A stretch of 64,000 nucleotides of DNA, from the NCBI RefSeq assembly GCF_000472425.1, contig NZ_AXAI01000012.1, positions 197,306 to 261,305 of the forward strand. Direction: 5' to 3'. The notes beneath the pieces were generated by a model. It was not told the DNA's origin and searched no databases. It was given only the letters and a program-made list of their open reading frames with translations. Within the stretch, counting starts at the first letter, position 1; every line of letters starts with the position of its first letter. The DNA comes from Bradyrhizobium sp. Tv2a-2 (GTDB lineage Bacteria > Pseudomonadota > Alphaproteobacteria > Rhizobiales > Xanthobacteraceae). The position numbers and the translations under genes were made by a program. Below, piece by piece: positions 1 through 9,033 of the stretch.

Positions 1-660
1 GAATTCTTCCGCTTCGAGATGGCTACCGCCGTCGCGGGCGCGGTGCTTGGCATCAACCCGTTCAACCAGCCGGACGTCGAAAGCGCCAAGATCAAGACCC
101 GCGAGTTGACTGGCGCCTTCGAGAAGACCGGCAAGCTGCCGGCGGAAGAACCGGTGATGGCGTTCGACGAAGCCGATATCTTCACCGACGAGCACAACGC
201 CGCCGAGCTGCGCAAGGCCGGCGCCGACGGCGGCTTCGAGTCCTGGGTGAAGGCGCATCTTTCCCGCACGCATAAGGGCGATTATCTCGCGCTGCTCGCC
301 TATATCGAGCGCAATGCCGAGCATATCGAGGCGCTGCAGGACATGCGGCTGAAGGTGCGGGACGGCAAGCATCTGGCGACCTGCGCCGAGTTCGGGCCGC
401 GCTTCCTGCACTCGACAGGCCAGGCCTACAAAGGCGGGCCCGACAGCGGCGTGTTCCTGCAGATCACCGCCGATGACGCCGAGGATCTCAAGATTCCCGG
501 CCAGAAAGCGAGCTTCGGCGTGATCAAGCAGGCGCAGGCGCGCGGTGATTTCGACGTCCTGACCGAGCGCGGCCGTCGCGCGCTGCGCATACATCTGAAG
601 GGCGATATCGCGCAGGGGTTGAAAATGCTCGACAACGCGATCGCACAGGCCTTGAACTAG
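1..660 (+). CDS. tal-pgi: Bifunctional transaldolase / glucose-6-phosphate isomerase, C-terminal part (5' end outside window)
   Basis: The reading frame is open from the first base and ends at TAG 658-660, so only the last 219 residues are present. The visible part matches the C-terminal half of phosphoglucose isomerase, including the FLHSTGQAYKGGPDSG segment typical of the isomerase end. In rhizobia this domain is fused behind a transaldolase of about 360 residues; that the fusion holds here is inferred from the following gnd-zwf-pgl order. It would interconvert glucose-6-phosphate and fructose-6-phosphate in the cytoplasm. The in-frame ATG at 19 is internal to the domain and is not a start. 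A 24-bp gap separates it from gnd, so the two are probably co-transcribed. Confidence 0.85.
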   Translation, partial: EFFRFEMATAVAGAVLGINPFNQPDVESAKIKTRELTGAFEKTGKLPAEEPVMAFDEADIFTDEHNAAELRKAGADGGFESWVKAHLSRTHKGDYLALLAYIERNAEHIEALQDMRLKVRDGKHLATCAEFGPRFLHSTGQAYKGGPDSGVFLQITADDAEDLKIPGQKASFGVIKQAQARGDFDVLTERGRRALRIHLKGDIAQGLKMLDNAIAQALN

Positions 661-684
661 ACGTCAAACGAAAAGGAAATTGCG

Positions 685-1674
685 ATGCAACTCGGCATGA
701 TCGGCCTGGGGCGGATGGGGGGTAACATCGTCCGTCGGCTGATGCGGAACGGACATACCGCTGTCGTCTTTGACAAGGACGCCAAGGCCGTCGCAAGCCT
801 TGCAGCTGAAGGCGCGACCGGCGCCGCCACGCTGGAAGAGTTCGTCGGCAAATTGGAGAAGCCGCGCACCGCCTGGGTGATGCTGCCCGCGGGCGCCATC
901 ACCGAGGCCGCTATCGAGGCGCTGGCGAAGCTGATGCAGGAGGGCGACGTCATCATCGATGGCGGCAACACCTTCTGGCAGGACGACGTCCGCCGCGGCA
1001 AGGCGCTGAAGGAGCGCGGCCTCTCCTATCTCGATGTCGGCACCTCAGGCGGCGTCTGGGGTATCGAGCGCGGCTATTGCATGATGATCGGCGGCGACAA
1101 GCAGGTGGTCGACCGGCTCGACCCGATCTTCGGCACGCTCGCGCCAGGGAAAGGCGACATCCCGCACACACCGGGCCGCGACGGCCGCGACTCGCGCGTC
1201 GAGCGTGGTTACATCCACGCAGGTCCCGTTGGCGCCGGCCATTTCGTCAAGATGATCCACAACGGCATCGAATATGGTCTGATGCAGGCCTATGCCGAAG
1301 GTTTCGACATCCTGAAGAACGCCAACAGCGAGACGCTACTGGCCGAGCATCGCTTCGATTTCGACATTGCCGATATCGCGGAAGTCTGGCGGCGCGGCAG
1401 CGTCATTCCGTCCTGGCTGCTCGATCTCACCGCGAGCGCGCTTGCGGAGAGCCCGGGGCTGTCAGGCTATTCCGGCTTTGTCGAGGATTCCGGAGAAGGC
1501 CGCTGGACGGTCAACGCGGCGATCGACGAGGCAGTGCCGGCCGAGGTCCTGACCGCGGCGTTGTTTGCACGCTTCCGCTCGCGCAAGGAGCACACCTTCG
1601 CCGAAAAAATTCTCTCCGCGATGCGCGCGGGCTTCGGTGGTCACAAGGAACCACCGAAGGGCGCAAAGGGCTGA
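685..1674 (+). CDS. gnd: 6-phosphogluconate dehydrogenase (decarboxylating), short form
   Basis: It oxidises and decarboxylates 6-phosphogluconate to ribulose-5-phosphate with NAD(P)+. The N-terminus has a Rossmann dinucleotide motif (GLGRMGGN, residues 6-13). The substrate-binding SGGVWG and the catalytic GHFVKMIHNGIEYG segment with Lys189 follow. At 329 residues it is the short GndA/YqeC type, lacking the C-terminal extension of the 470-residue E. coli enzyme. The ATG is preceded by AAAAGGAAATTGCG, a good ribosome binding site. It sits 6 bp before zwf, within the pentose phosphate operon. Confidence 0.95.
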   Translation: MQLGMIGLGRMGGNIVRRLMRNGHTAVVFDKDAKAVASLAAEGATGAATLEEFVGKLEKPRTAWVMLPAGAITEAAIEALAKLMQEGDVIIDGGNTFWQDDVRRGKALKERGLSYLDVGTSGGVWGIERGYCMMIGGDKQVVDRLDPIFGTLAPGKGDIPHTPGRDGRDSRVERGYIHAGPVGAGHFVKMIHNGIEYGLMQAYAEGFDILKNANSETLLAEHRFDFDIADIAEVWRRGSVIPSWLLDLTASALAESPGLSGYSGFVEDSGEGRWTVNAAIDEAVPAEVLTAALFARFRSRKEHTFAEKILSAMRAGFGGHKEPPKGAKG

Positions 1675-1680
1675 AGACGC

Positions 1681-3189
1681 ATGGCTGACGCTCACGTGCA
1701 AAAGAAGCCTGACCCCTGCTCCTTCGTCATCTTCGGTGTCACCGGCGACCTCACCCATCGCCTGGTCATTCCGGCGCTTTACAATCTCGCGGCGGGCCAT
1801 CTGCTGCCGGACAAGTTCTGCGTGGTTGGCGTCGCCCGCAACGGCATGTCGAGCGACGAACTGATCGACAGCCTGATGAAGGGGCTGCGCCAATACGCTA
1901 CGCGTCCGGTCGACGAGTCGGTCGCCAAGCGCCTGTTCGAATGCGTCACCGCAGTCGAGGCTGACCCGAGCGATCCGGCCTCGTTCGACGCGTTGCGCGA
2001 CCGGCTCGACAGGCTCGAAGCCAAGCGCGAGACCGGCGGCAATCGCCTGTTCTACCTGGCGACGCCGCCGAGCGCGTTCCTGCCGATCTCGCGAGAACTC
2101 AGCCGCACCGGCATGCTGGCCGAGAACGGATCGTGGCGGCGGCTGGTGGTCGAAAAGCCGTTCGGCACCGACCTGGCCTCGGCCAAAACGCTGAATGCCG
2201 AGCTGTTGAAGCTCATGGACGAGCACCAGATCTACCGGATCGATCACTATCTCGGCAAGGAGACGGTGCAGAACATCCTGGTGCTGCGCTTCGCCAACGG
2301 CATGTTCGAGCCGATCTGGAATCGCAATCACATCGATCACATCCAGATCACGGTCGACGAAAAGCTCGGCGTCGGCCATCGCGGCAGCTTCTACGATGCA
2401 ACCGGCGCGCTGCGCGACATGGTGCCGAACCACCTGTTCCAGCTGTTATCGCTGGTCGCGATGGAGCCGCCGGCGCGCTTCGATGCGCACGCGGTGCGCT
2501 CGGAGAAGGGCGAGGTGCTGTCCTCGATCCAAACCCAGACGGAAGAAGAGGCGCAGAAGAACTCCGTGCGCGGCCAATATCGCGCCGGCAAGGTCGGCGA
2601 CACCGAAATCGAGGACTATCGCAAGACGGAGGATGTCAAGTCCGGCAGCACGACCGAGACCTATGCCGCGCTGAAGCTGACCATCGACAATTGGCGCTGG
2701 GCCGGCGTGCCGTTCTACCTCCGCACCGGCAAGGCGCTCGGCGTCAAACGCACCGAGATTGCGATCAAGTTCAAGCAGGCGCCGTTTGCGATGTTCCGCG
2801 ACACGTCGGTCGATCGTTTGTCGCAGAACTACCTTGTCATCTCCACCGAGCCGACCGAAGGCATTGAGCTGCAGTTCAACACCAAGGTACCCGGTCCGAC
2901 CATCAATATCGACGGCGTCGAGATGAAGTTCCGCTACAAGGACTACTTCAGGACCGCGCCGTCGACCGGCTATGAGACGCTCATCTATGACTGCATGATC
3001 GGCGACAACATCCTGTTCCAGCGCGCCGACAGCGTGGAGGCTGGCTGGGCCGCGGTACAGCCCTTCATCAATGCCTGGAAGAAGGCCGGCGCCAGGGGGC
3101 TGAAGATCTACGACCCCGGCAGCGAGGGCCCTGAGGAGGCCGACGAGCTCCTGGCCCGCGACGGCCGCAGCTGGCGCAAGTTGACCTGA
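1681..3189 (+). CDS. zwf: Glucose-6-phosphate 1-dehydrogenase
   Basis: It oxidises glucose-6-phosphate to 6-phosphogluconolactone with NADP+, the first step of the oxidative pentose phosphate and Entner-Doudoroff routes. Visible motifs are the N-terminal nucleotide motif FGVTGDLTHR (about residues 18-27), the active-site signature YRIDHYLGKE (about residues 184-193), and the later GHRGSFYDATGALRDM. The length of 502 residues is normal for the family. It begins 6 bp after gnd and ends 2 bp before pgl, so the three genes form one transcription unit catalysing consecutive reactions. Confidence 0.97.
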   Translation: MADAHVQKKPDPCSFVIFGVTGDLTHRLVIPALYNLAAGHLLPDKFCVVGVARNGMSSDELIDSLMKGLRQYATRPVDESVAKRLFECVTAVEADPSDPASFDALRDRLDRLEAKRETGGNRLFYLATPPSAFLPISRELSRTGMLAENGSWRRLVVEKPFGTDLASAKTLNAELLKLMDEHQIYRIDHYLGKETVQNILVLRFANGMFEPIWNRNHIDHIQITVDEKLGVGHRGSFYDATGALRDMVPNHLFQLLSLVAMEPPARFDAHAVRSEKGEVLSSIQTQTEEEAQKNSVRGQYRAGKVGDTEIEDYRKTEDVKSGSTTETYAALKLTIDNWRWAGVPFYLRTGKALGVKRTEIAIKFKQAPFAMFRDTSVDRLSQNYLVISTEPTEGIELQFNTKVPGPTINIDGVEMKFRYKDYFRTAPSTGYETLIYDCMIGDNILFQRADSVEAGWAAVQPFINAWKKAGARGLKIYDPGSEGPEEADELLARDGRSWRKLT

Positions 3190-3191
3190 CC

Positions 3192-3938
3192 ATGGCTGCG
3201 CCTGCTCATGGCAGAATCATCAGGACGGCCGACCCGATAGCGCTTGCCGAAGCCGCAGCGGAGCGGCTTCTGGCGCGGATTGCGGCCAATGACGGCGCGA
3301 TCGCCATTTGCCTGACCGGCGGCTCCAGCCCGAAGCGGCTCTACGCCCTCCTGGCGCGCGAGCCCTATCGCAGCCGGATTCCCTGGGCCCGCTTGCACTG
3401 GTTCATCGGCGACGAGCGCTTCGTCCCGGCCGGCGATGAACTGCACAACATGACCATGGCGCGGCAGGTCTTCCTCGACCAATGTGCGCCAGCCGGCAAT
3501 ATCCATCCCATTGCAACGGATGTTGCGAGCGCGGAGGACGCGGCGCGCGCTTACGAGCAGGAGCTGAAATCGTTCTACGGTGCGGAGCGCCTCGATCCCG
3601 CGAGACCGCTGTTCGACATGGTCCTGCTGGGCGTCGGCCCTGACGGCCATGTCGCCTCGCTGTTTCCGGATTATCCCGCGCTCGGGGAGCGTGAGCGCTG
3701 GGTGGTCGGAGTTGCGACCGCACCTGTCGCGCCCAAGGTGCCGCGAGTCACCCTGACTTTTCCCGCGCTCGGCTCCTGCCATGAAATGCTGTTCGAAGTA
3801 GCGGGCCCCGACAAGCGTGCGATCTTGACGCGGGTGCTCGCCGGCGAGAACCTGCCGGCGAACCGCGCATATGCGGCCGGCGAGACGGTCTGGCTGGTCG
3901 ACAAGAGTGCGCTTCCGGAGGAAGCTGGTGGGGACTGA
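3192..3938 (+). CDS. pgl: 6-phosphogluconolactonase
   Basis: It hydrolyses 6-phosphoglucono-1,5-lactone, the product of the preceding zwf. Diagnostic segments of the DevB/Pgl family are LTGGSSPKRLY near residue 38, FIGDERFVP near residue 72, and LGVGPDGHVASLFP near residue 148. The length of 248 residues is usual. It starts 2 bp after the zwf stop, and its 3' end overlaps the probable GTG start of gntK by 11 bp, which suggests translational coupling. Confidence 0.95.
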   Translation: MAAPAHGRIIRTADPIALAEAAAERLLARIAANDGAIAICLTGGSSPKRLYALLAREPYRSRIPWARLHWFIGDERFVPAGDELHNMTMARQVFLDQCAPAGNIHPIATDVASAEDAARAYEQELKSFYGAERLDPARPLFDMVLLGVGPDGHVASLFPDYPALGERERWVVGVATAPVAPKVPRVTLTFPALGSCHEMLFEVAGPDKRAILTRVLAGENLPANRAYAAGETVWLVDKSALPEEAGGD

Positions 3939-4485
3939 CGGCGATAGCCCTTGCGCGCTCATTGTCATGGGCGTGTCGGGCGCGGGCAAGAGCACGGTCG
4001 GCGAAGCACTCGCAGCAAGACTGGGCTGGCGTTACGAGGATGGCGACGCGTTTCACCCGGCAAGCAATGTCGCCAAGATGCGGGCCGGTCACCCGTTGAC
4101 CGACGACGACCGGTGGCCCTGGCTCCGTGCGATCGCCGCCGAGATCGACCGCGTCTGCCGAAGCGGCGGTCATGTGGTGATGGCCTGCTCGGCGCTGCGG
4201 CGCGCCTATCGCGATGTGCTGCTGCATGGCCGCAAGGATGTCCGCCTCGTTTTTCTCGACGGCACCGAGCCGTTGATCGAGGACCGGCTCAACCACCGCA
4301 AGGGCCATTTCATGCCGCCGGGCCTGCTCGCGAGCCAGTTTGCGACGCTTGAGCCGCCTGACGCAGATGAGCGCGCGGTGCGCGTATCGATCGACGCGCC
4401 GATTGAAGGAATCGTGGACGATGTCTTGAACCAGCTGAGTCTGGGACGATCCGAGGCCAGCACCTCAAGCAGGAACTGCACATGA
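3928..4485 (+). CDS. gntK: Gluconokinase
   Basis: It phosphorylates gluconate to 6-phosphogluconate with ATP, feeding the same pool as zwf/pgl. A Walker A motif GVSGAGKST lies near residues 14-22 and is followed by the family segments YEDGDAFHP and HPLTDDDRWPWL. I chose GTG 3928 because GGAGGAAG at 3917-3924 lies at ideal distance and it gives a family-sized protein of 185 residues. A longer frame from ATG 3871 would add an unrelated basic tail inside pgl. The 3' end overlaps the next ATG as ATGA. Confidence 0.9.
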   Translation: MGTDGDSPCALIVMGVSGAGKSTVGEALAARLGWRYEDGDAFHPASNVAKMRAGHPLTDDDRWPWLRAIAAEIDRVCRSGGHVVMACSALRRAYRDVLLHGRKDVRLVFLDGTEPLIEDRLNHRKGHFMPPGLLASQFATLEPPDADERAVRVSIDAPIEGIVDDVLNQLSLGRSEASTSSRNCT

Positions 4486-5294
4486 CCCGCATCGCGCTCG
4501 TGGTGTCCGACGTCGACGGCACGCTTTTGACCAAGGAGAAGGTGCTGACCGATCGCGCCAGCGCCGCGGTGCAAAAGCTGCATCAGGCCGGCGTCGGCTT
4601 CACCATCACGTCAAGCCGGCCAACTATTGGCATGCGTTTCCTGATCGGGCCCTTGCAGATCACTCTGCCCGTCGGCCCCTTCAACGGCAGTTCTATTGTG
4701 GGGCCCGACATGAATCCGATCGAGCAGCATCTGCTGCCGGAGGCTGCCACCAGGCGCAGCCTGGAGATGCTGTCCGATTTCGGCATCGATATCTGGCTGT
4801 TCACCAACGAGCTGTGGCTCACCCGCAACCCCCACGGCGAATACGTGCCGCGGGAAAAACTGGCGATCAAGGCCGACCCGACCATCATCGACGACTTCGC
4901 ACCCTATGTTGGCAGGGCCTGCAAAGTGGTGGGATCGACCTCCGATCCGGAACTCCTGATCCGTTGCGAACAGGCAATGCAGCACGAATTGGGGGCACGG
5001 GCGACGGCCGTCCGGTCCCAGACCTACTATCTCGACATCACCCCGCCCGGTCACAACAAGGGGACCTTCGTGCAGGCGATGGCAAAGCACCTCGGTATTT
5101 CGACCCAGGAGATCGCCACCATCGGCGACATGCAGAACGACGTAGCGATGTTCGAGCAGAGCGGTCTGTCGTTTGCGATGGGCAACGCGTCCGATGACGT
5201 CAAGCACCACGCGGGCCGCGGCACGGCCTCCAACGAAGAGAACGGATTTGCGCTCGCCATGGAGACAATTTTACGGGAGAACACGAGAAATTAA
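4482..5294 (+). CDS. HAD-superfamily (Cof-type, class IIB) sugar phosphatase
   Basis: This is a cytoplasmic haloacid-dehalogenase phosphohydrolase of 270 residues. Motif I is SDVDGTLL (residues 8-15, with the nucleophile Asp and the acid/base Asp), and motif IV is GDMQNDVAMF near residue 208. The long insertion between them is the class IIB cap. Its ATG overlaps the gntK stop (ATGA), so it belongs to the pentose phosphate operon. The substrate cannot be read from sequence. A sugar phosphate such as a gluconate or hexose phosphate is an inference from position only. Confidence 0.85.
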   Translation: MTRIALVVSDVDGTLLTKEKVLTDRASAAVQKLHQAGVGFTITSSRPTIGMRFLIGPLQITLPVGPFNGSSIVGPDMNPIEQHLLPEAATRRSLEMLSDFGIDIWLFTNELWLTRNPHGEYVPREKLAIKADPTIIDDFAPYVGRACKVVGSTSDPELLIRCEQAMQHELGARATAVRSQTYYLDITPPGHNKGTFVQAMAKHLGISTQEIATIGDMQNDVAMFEQSGLSFAMGNASDDVKHHAGRGTASNEENGFALAMETILRENTRN

Positions 5295-5456
5295 CGTCAA
5301 TCTCGCACTGCGGCGACGGTCAGGCACCGCATCATTTCTTGGTCCTCATCGCGCCGTTCCCCTTCATTTTGTATGATTTTTCCTGTCATGATCGCGCCCG
5401 CCGGCGCAGGGATGCTGGCAGGCGCTTAGGTCTCGGGCAGGGGCGAAGCAGACAAT

Positions 5457-7190
5457 ATGTTTTACCGGACAATCCGACGAAAGATCGTCAGCATCGCGCT
5501 AGCGCTGATCGTGCTCATGGTCATCACTTCGGTGCTTTCGATGTTCATGACCGACACGGTCGCCCATCTCCTGGACGAGCTCTCGACGAAATATATACCG
5601 GCTTATGGGGATCTGGCGCGGGCAAATGTGAGGTCGCTCGAGCGCGCCATGACCGTCCGGCGGATGGTGATCGCGCGACTGCAGACCCCTCCGGACGAGC
5701 AGACCTTTGCTTCGCTCCTGAAGATCTATCAGGAGAAGGGTCCCGAGGTCGAACAGGAGACCGACGCCGCGCGCAAGCTCATCAATGCGATCATCAACGA
5801 CCCCTCGACCCCCTCCGACAATGCCGCACTGGGCCGCCTAGACGACCGGATCGACAACACCGTCCACGACACGGGCAGGCGCCTGAACGAGGAGGTCAAT
5901 CAGGTGTTCCACGCACTGGAGGCAAAGGATTCCGCCCGCCTCAACGAAGCGCTTACTCGGGCGGACGAGTTGCGCGGCGAGTTCACCGCCAAGATTGACG
6001 GCATCCGCGCCGACATGCGCAAGCAGGTGCTTTCTTCGAGCGCGGTGGTGATCCGCAATCAGCGGAAAACCATGCTGATCTCCGCCATCGTCACCGCGCT
6101 GGCTGCGACCATCGGCCTGGGCTTCGCCTGGCTTGTCTCCAGCGGAATCAGCCGGCCCCTCCGCCAATTGCTGGAAGGCACGCGTGACATCGAGGCCGGC
6201 CGGCTGGACCGGCCGATCAGCATCACGACGACCGACGAGATCGGCGAATTGACGGGCGCGTTCAACCGCATGGTTGAACAGTTGCGCCGTAACGAGCAGG
6301 TTCGCGAGACTTTCGGCAGATATTTCGACCCCAAGATCGTAGAGGGCATCGTCGATCAGCCCGGCCGCGTTGCCACCGAAGGCCAGCGGCGGGTCATGAC
6401 AGTGCTGTTCTGCGACATGAAGGGCTTTACCAATCTGAGCGAGGGCGTGACGCCGCAAGGCCTGGTCAAGGTGATGAACTACTATCTGTCGATGATGTCG
6501 GAGCCGATCCGCAATAATCGCGGCATCATCGACAAATATATCGGCGACGCCATCATGGCCTATTGGGGCCCGCCCTTTGTCGGCGACGCCGAGCACGCCC
6601 GGCTCGCCTGCATTGCCGCCGCCGAGATGATGGACCGCGTCGTAAGCTTGCGCAAGGAACTGCCCGAAATTCTCGGTGTGCGAACCATCCCCATGGACTG
6701 CGACATCCGGATCGGCCTTGCCACCGGCGAAGTGCTCGCAGGCAGCATGGGCTCGAAATTCATGATGAGCTACACCATCATGGGCGACACCGTGAACCTC
6801 GCCTCGCGCCTGGAGGCCGCGAACAAGGAATACGGTACGAGGTCGCTGGTCACGGAGGCCACCGTCGCCGCTGCAGGCGGCGCGATCGAGGCGCGCGAGA
6901 TCGATCGCATCGTCGTGCTCGGTCAGACCCAGCCACAATCGGTATTCGAGGTGTTCGGCCAGAAGGGTGCGCTGACGGCGAACCAGAGCGCCTTGCGCGA
7001 TCGCTACGCCGCGGGGCTTGCCGCCTACCGTGCCTGCAGCTTCGAGCAGGCGCGCAACGCCTTCAAAGCCGCGCTTGAGGCGGCACCCAATGATGGACCA
7101 TCGCAGACGCTGCTCGGTCGGATCGAGATGTTGGAGAGCGATCCGCCCCCGCCCGGCTGGGACGGTGCATGGCGGATGAATCATAAATAG
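5457..7190 (+). CDS. Membrane adenylate/guanylate cyclase with HAMP domain (class III)
   Basis: The domain order is a transmembrane helix at about residues 12-32, an extracytoplasmic sensor of about 165 residues, a second helix at about 203-226, HAMP at about 227-282, and a class III nucleotidyl cyclase at about 310-490. The cyclase shows VLFCDMKGFTNLSEG with a metal-binding Asp, then DKYIGDAIMAYWG with the second Asp. The C-terminal 60 residues resemble a TPR-like helical repeat. It would make cAMP or cGMP in response to a periplasmic or membrane signal. The Shine-Dalgarno is weak. It stands alone between the sugar operon and the convergent GH15 gene, and its ligand is unknown. Confidence 0.9.
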   Translation: MFYRTIRRKIVSIALALIVLMVITSVLSMFMTDTVAHLLDELSTKYIPAYGDLARANVRSLERAMTVRRMVIARLQTPPDEQTFASLLKIYQEKGPEVEQETDAARKLINAIINDPSTPSDNAALGRLDDRIDNTVHDTGRRLNEEVNQVFHALEAKDSARLNEALTRADELRGEFTAKIDGIRADMRKQVLSSSAVVIRNQRKTMLISAIVTALAATIGLGFAWLVSSGISRPLRQLLEGTRDIEAGRLDRPISITTTDEIGELTGAFNRMVEQLRRNEQVRETFGRYFDPKIVEGIVDQPGRVATEGQRRVMTVLFCDMKGFTNLSEGVTPQGLVKVMNYYLSMMSEPIRNNRGIIDKYIGDAIMAYWGPPFVGDAEHARLACIAAAEMMDRVVSLRKELPEILGVRTIPMDCDIRIGLATGEVLAGSMGSKFMMSYTIMGDTVNLASRLEAANKEYGTRSLVTEATVAAAGGAIEAREIDRIVVLGQTQPQSVFEVFGQKGALTANQSALRDRYAAGLAAYRACSFEQARNAFKAALEAAPNDGPSQTLLGRIEMLESDPPPPGWDGAWRMNHK

Positions 7191-7196
7191 AGTTTG

Positions 7197-9005
7197 CTAT
7201 TGCGAGCGTTGCATTGCCGGCTTGTCGCTTCTCTTGAGCGCCACGTCGATATTGTGGGCGGTGTTGATCAGTGCAATATGGGTCAGCGCCTGTGGGAAAT
7301 TGCCGAGCTGGCGGCTGCCAATCGGGTCATATTCCTCGGCCAGCAGGCCAACGTCGTTGGCAATGGCGACGACGCGGTCGAACAGCACCCGTGCCTTGTC
7401 CAGATCGCCGGCCAGCACATGTGCATCGGCGAGCCATAGGGTGCAGGCGAGAAACGCGCCCTCGATCGGCTGTTGCTCGTAGCTGCTCTCCTCGCTCGGG
7501 TCATGGCGCAGCACGAAACCGTCGCGCATCATGTGGCGTTCGACCGCGTCGATGGTGCCGCGAATGCGGGGATCGTCGGGCGGCAGGAATCCGACTGCCG
7601 GCAGCAACAGGATGCTGGCATCGAGCAGTTTCGAACCGTAGGATTCCAGGAACGTATTCCGTTCGACGTCAAAGCCCTTCTCGCAGACGTCACGATGAAT
7701 GATGTCACGCAGTCTCCGCCATTTCTCGACCGGTGCGTCGAAGCCGAATTTTTTGGCACTCTTGATACCGCGGTCGAAGGCGACCCAGGTCATCACCTTG
7801 GAGAATACATAGTGCCGGCCGTCGCCGCGCCGCTCCCAGATGCCGTGATCGGGCTTGTCCCAGACCTCAGCGAGATGATCCAGCATCACGCATTCGAGGC
7901 TCCAGCTCTGCTCGTCGAGCTTGAGCCTGGTCATGCGCGACTGGTGGAACGCGTCGACCAGTTCGCCATAAACGTCGAGCTGGATCTGCGCGTGCGCGGC
8001 ATTGCCGATCCGAACAGGTTGAGAGCCTTCATAGCCGGGCAGCCATTCCGCTTCCCATTCCAGCAGCCTGCGGTGCCCCCAGATGCCGTACATGATCTGC
8101 ATATTGGCCGGAGCACCAGCGGCCGCGCGAAGCAGCCAATTGTGCCAGGCCATGGCTTCCTCGGTATAGCCCGAGTTCATCAGTGCAAGCAAAGTGAAGG
8201 TCGCGTCGCGCAGCCAGCAGAAGCGATAGTCCCAGTTGCGCGCGCCGCCGAGCTTTTCGGGCAACGACGTGGTGGGCGCGGCGACGATGCCGCCGGTCGG
8301 TGCGAAGGTCAGCGCCTTCAGCGTGATCAGCGAGCGCATGACGAGATTGCGGTGCTCGCCCTCGTAGATGCCGCGGCTGCACCAATCGGTCCAGAATTCC
8401 TTCGTTTCCCGCAACGCGACGTCAGGATCGATCGCCTTGGGCGGCGGCAAATGCGACGGCCCATAGGTCAGCACAAAGGGCATGGTGTCTCCCTCGCTCA
8501 CCTCGAAGTGGGCGACGGTGGTCAGGTCCTCGCCGCGGGTCTCGACCGGCGTACGCAACACCGTCATGTCGGGGCCGCTGATCGCGAGCAGCGAGGTGCG
8601 GTCGTCGTGCCGCCTGACCCAGGGAATGTCGTTGCCGAAGCCGAAGCGGATGATCAGCTCCATCCGCATTTCCACCTTTCCGCGCAAGCCCCGCACCAGA
8701 CGGACGATGTCGGACGCTTGTCCTCGCGGCGGCATGAAATCGATCAGCGCGACGGCGCCATGCGCGGTCTCGAACTGCGTCTCCAGGATCAGCGTGTCGT
8801 CCCAGTAGCGGCGCGAGATGTTCGTCGCGTCTGCCGCCGGCGCGATCTTCCAGCGGCCGTTCCCGCGATCGCCGAGAAGCGCGGCAAAGCAGGCGTCGGA
8901 ATCGAAAGCCGGCCAGCACAGCCAGTCGATCGAGCCGTCGCGGCCGACAAGCGCTGCGGTCTCGCAGTCGCCGATCAGGCCATAATCTTCGATCCTTGAG
9001 GACAA
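7197..9005 (-). CDS. Glycoside hydrolase family 15 protein (glucoamylase/trehalase-like)
   Basis: The 602-residue protein has an N-terminal beta-sandwich starting EDYGLIGDCETAALVGRDGS and a C-terminal (alpha/alpha)6 barrel. The barrel contains NWDYRFCWLRDATFTL and later GFLPPDDPRIRGTI, both typical of bacterial GH15. No signal peptide is seen, so it acts in the cytoplasm. Family members release glucose from alpha-glucans or split trehalose, and the sequence does not decide between these. The start is a TTG at 9005, preceded on its strand by GGTGAG. Its place beside malQ and the trehalose operon suggests turnover of the same sugars. It ends 7 bp from the convergent cyclase gene. Confidence 0.88.
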   Translation of the reverse strand: MSSRIEDYGLIGDCETAALVGRDGSIDWLCWPAFDSDACFAALLGDRGNGRWKIAPAADATNISRRYWDDTLILETQFETAHGAVALIDFMPPRGQASDIVRLVRGLRGKVEMRMELIIRFGFGNDIPWVRRHDDRTSLLAISGPDMTVLRTPVETRGEDLTTVAHFEVSEGDTMPFVLTYGPSHLPPPKAIDPDVALRETKEFWTDWCSRGIYEGEHRNLVMRSLITLKALTFAPTGGIVAAPTTSLPEKLGGARNWDYRFCWLRDATFTLLALMNSGYTEEAMAWHNWLLRAAAGAPANMQIMYGIWGHRRLLEWEAEWLPGYEGSQPVRIGNAAHAQIQLDVYGELVDAFHQSRMTRLKLDEQSWSLECVMLDHLAEVWDKPDHGIWERRGDGRHYVFSKVMTWVAFDRGIKSAKKFGFDAPVEKWRRLRDIIHRDVCEKGFDVERNTFLESYGSKLLDASILLLPAVGFLPPDDPRIRGTIDAVERHMMRDGFVLRHDPSEESSYEQQPIEGAFLACTLWLADAHVLAGDLDKARVLFDRVVAIANDVGLLAEEYDPIGSRQLGNFPQALTHIALINTAHNIDVALKRSDKPAMQRSQ

Positions 9006-9033
9006 TGTTCGCTCACCGCTACCCCCGCCCTTC

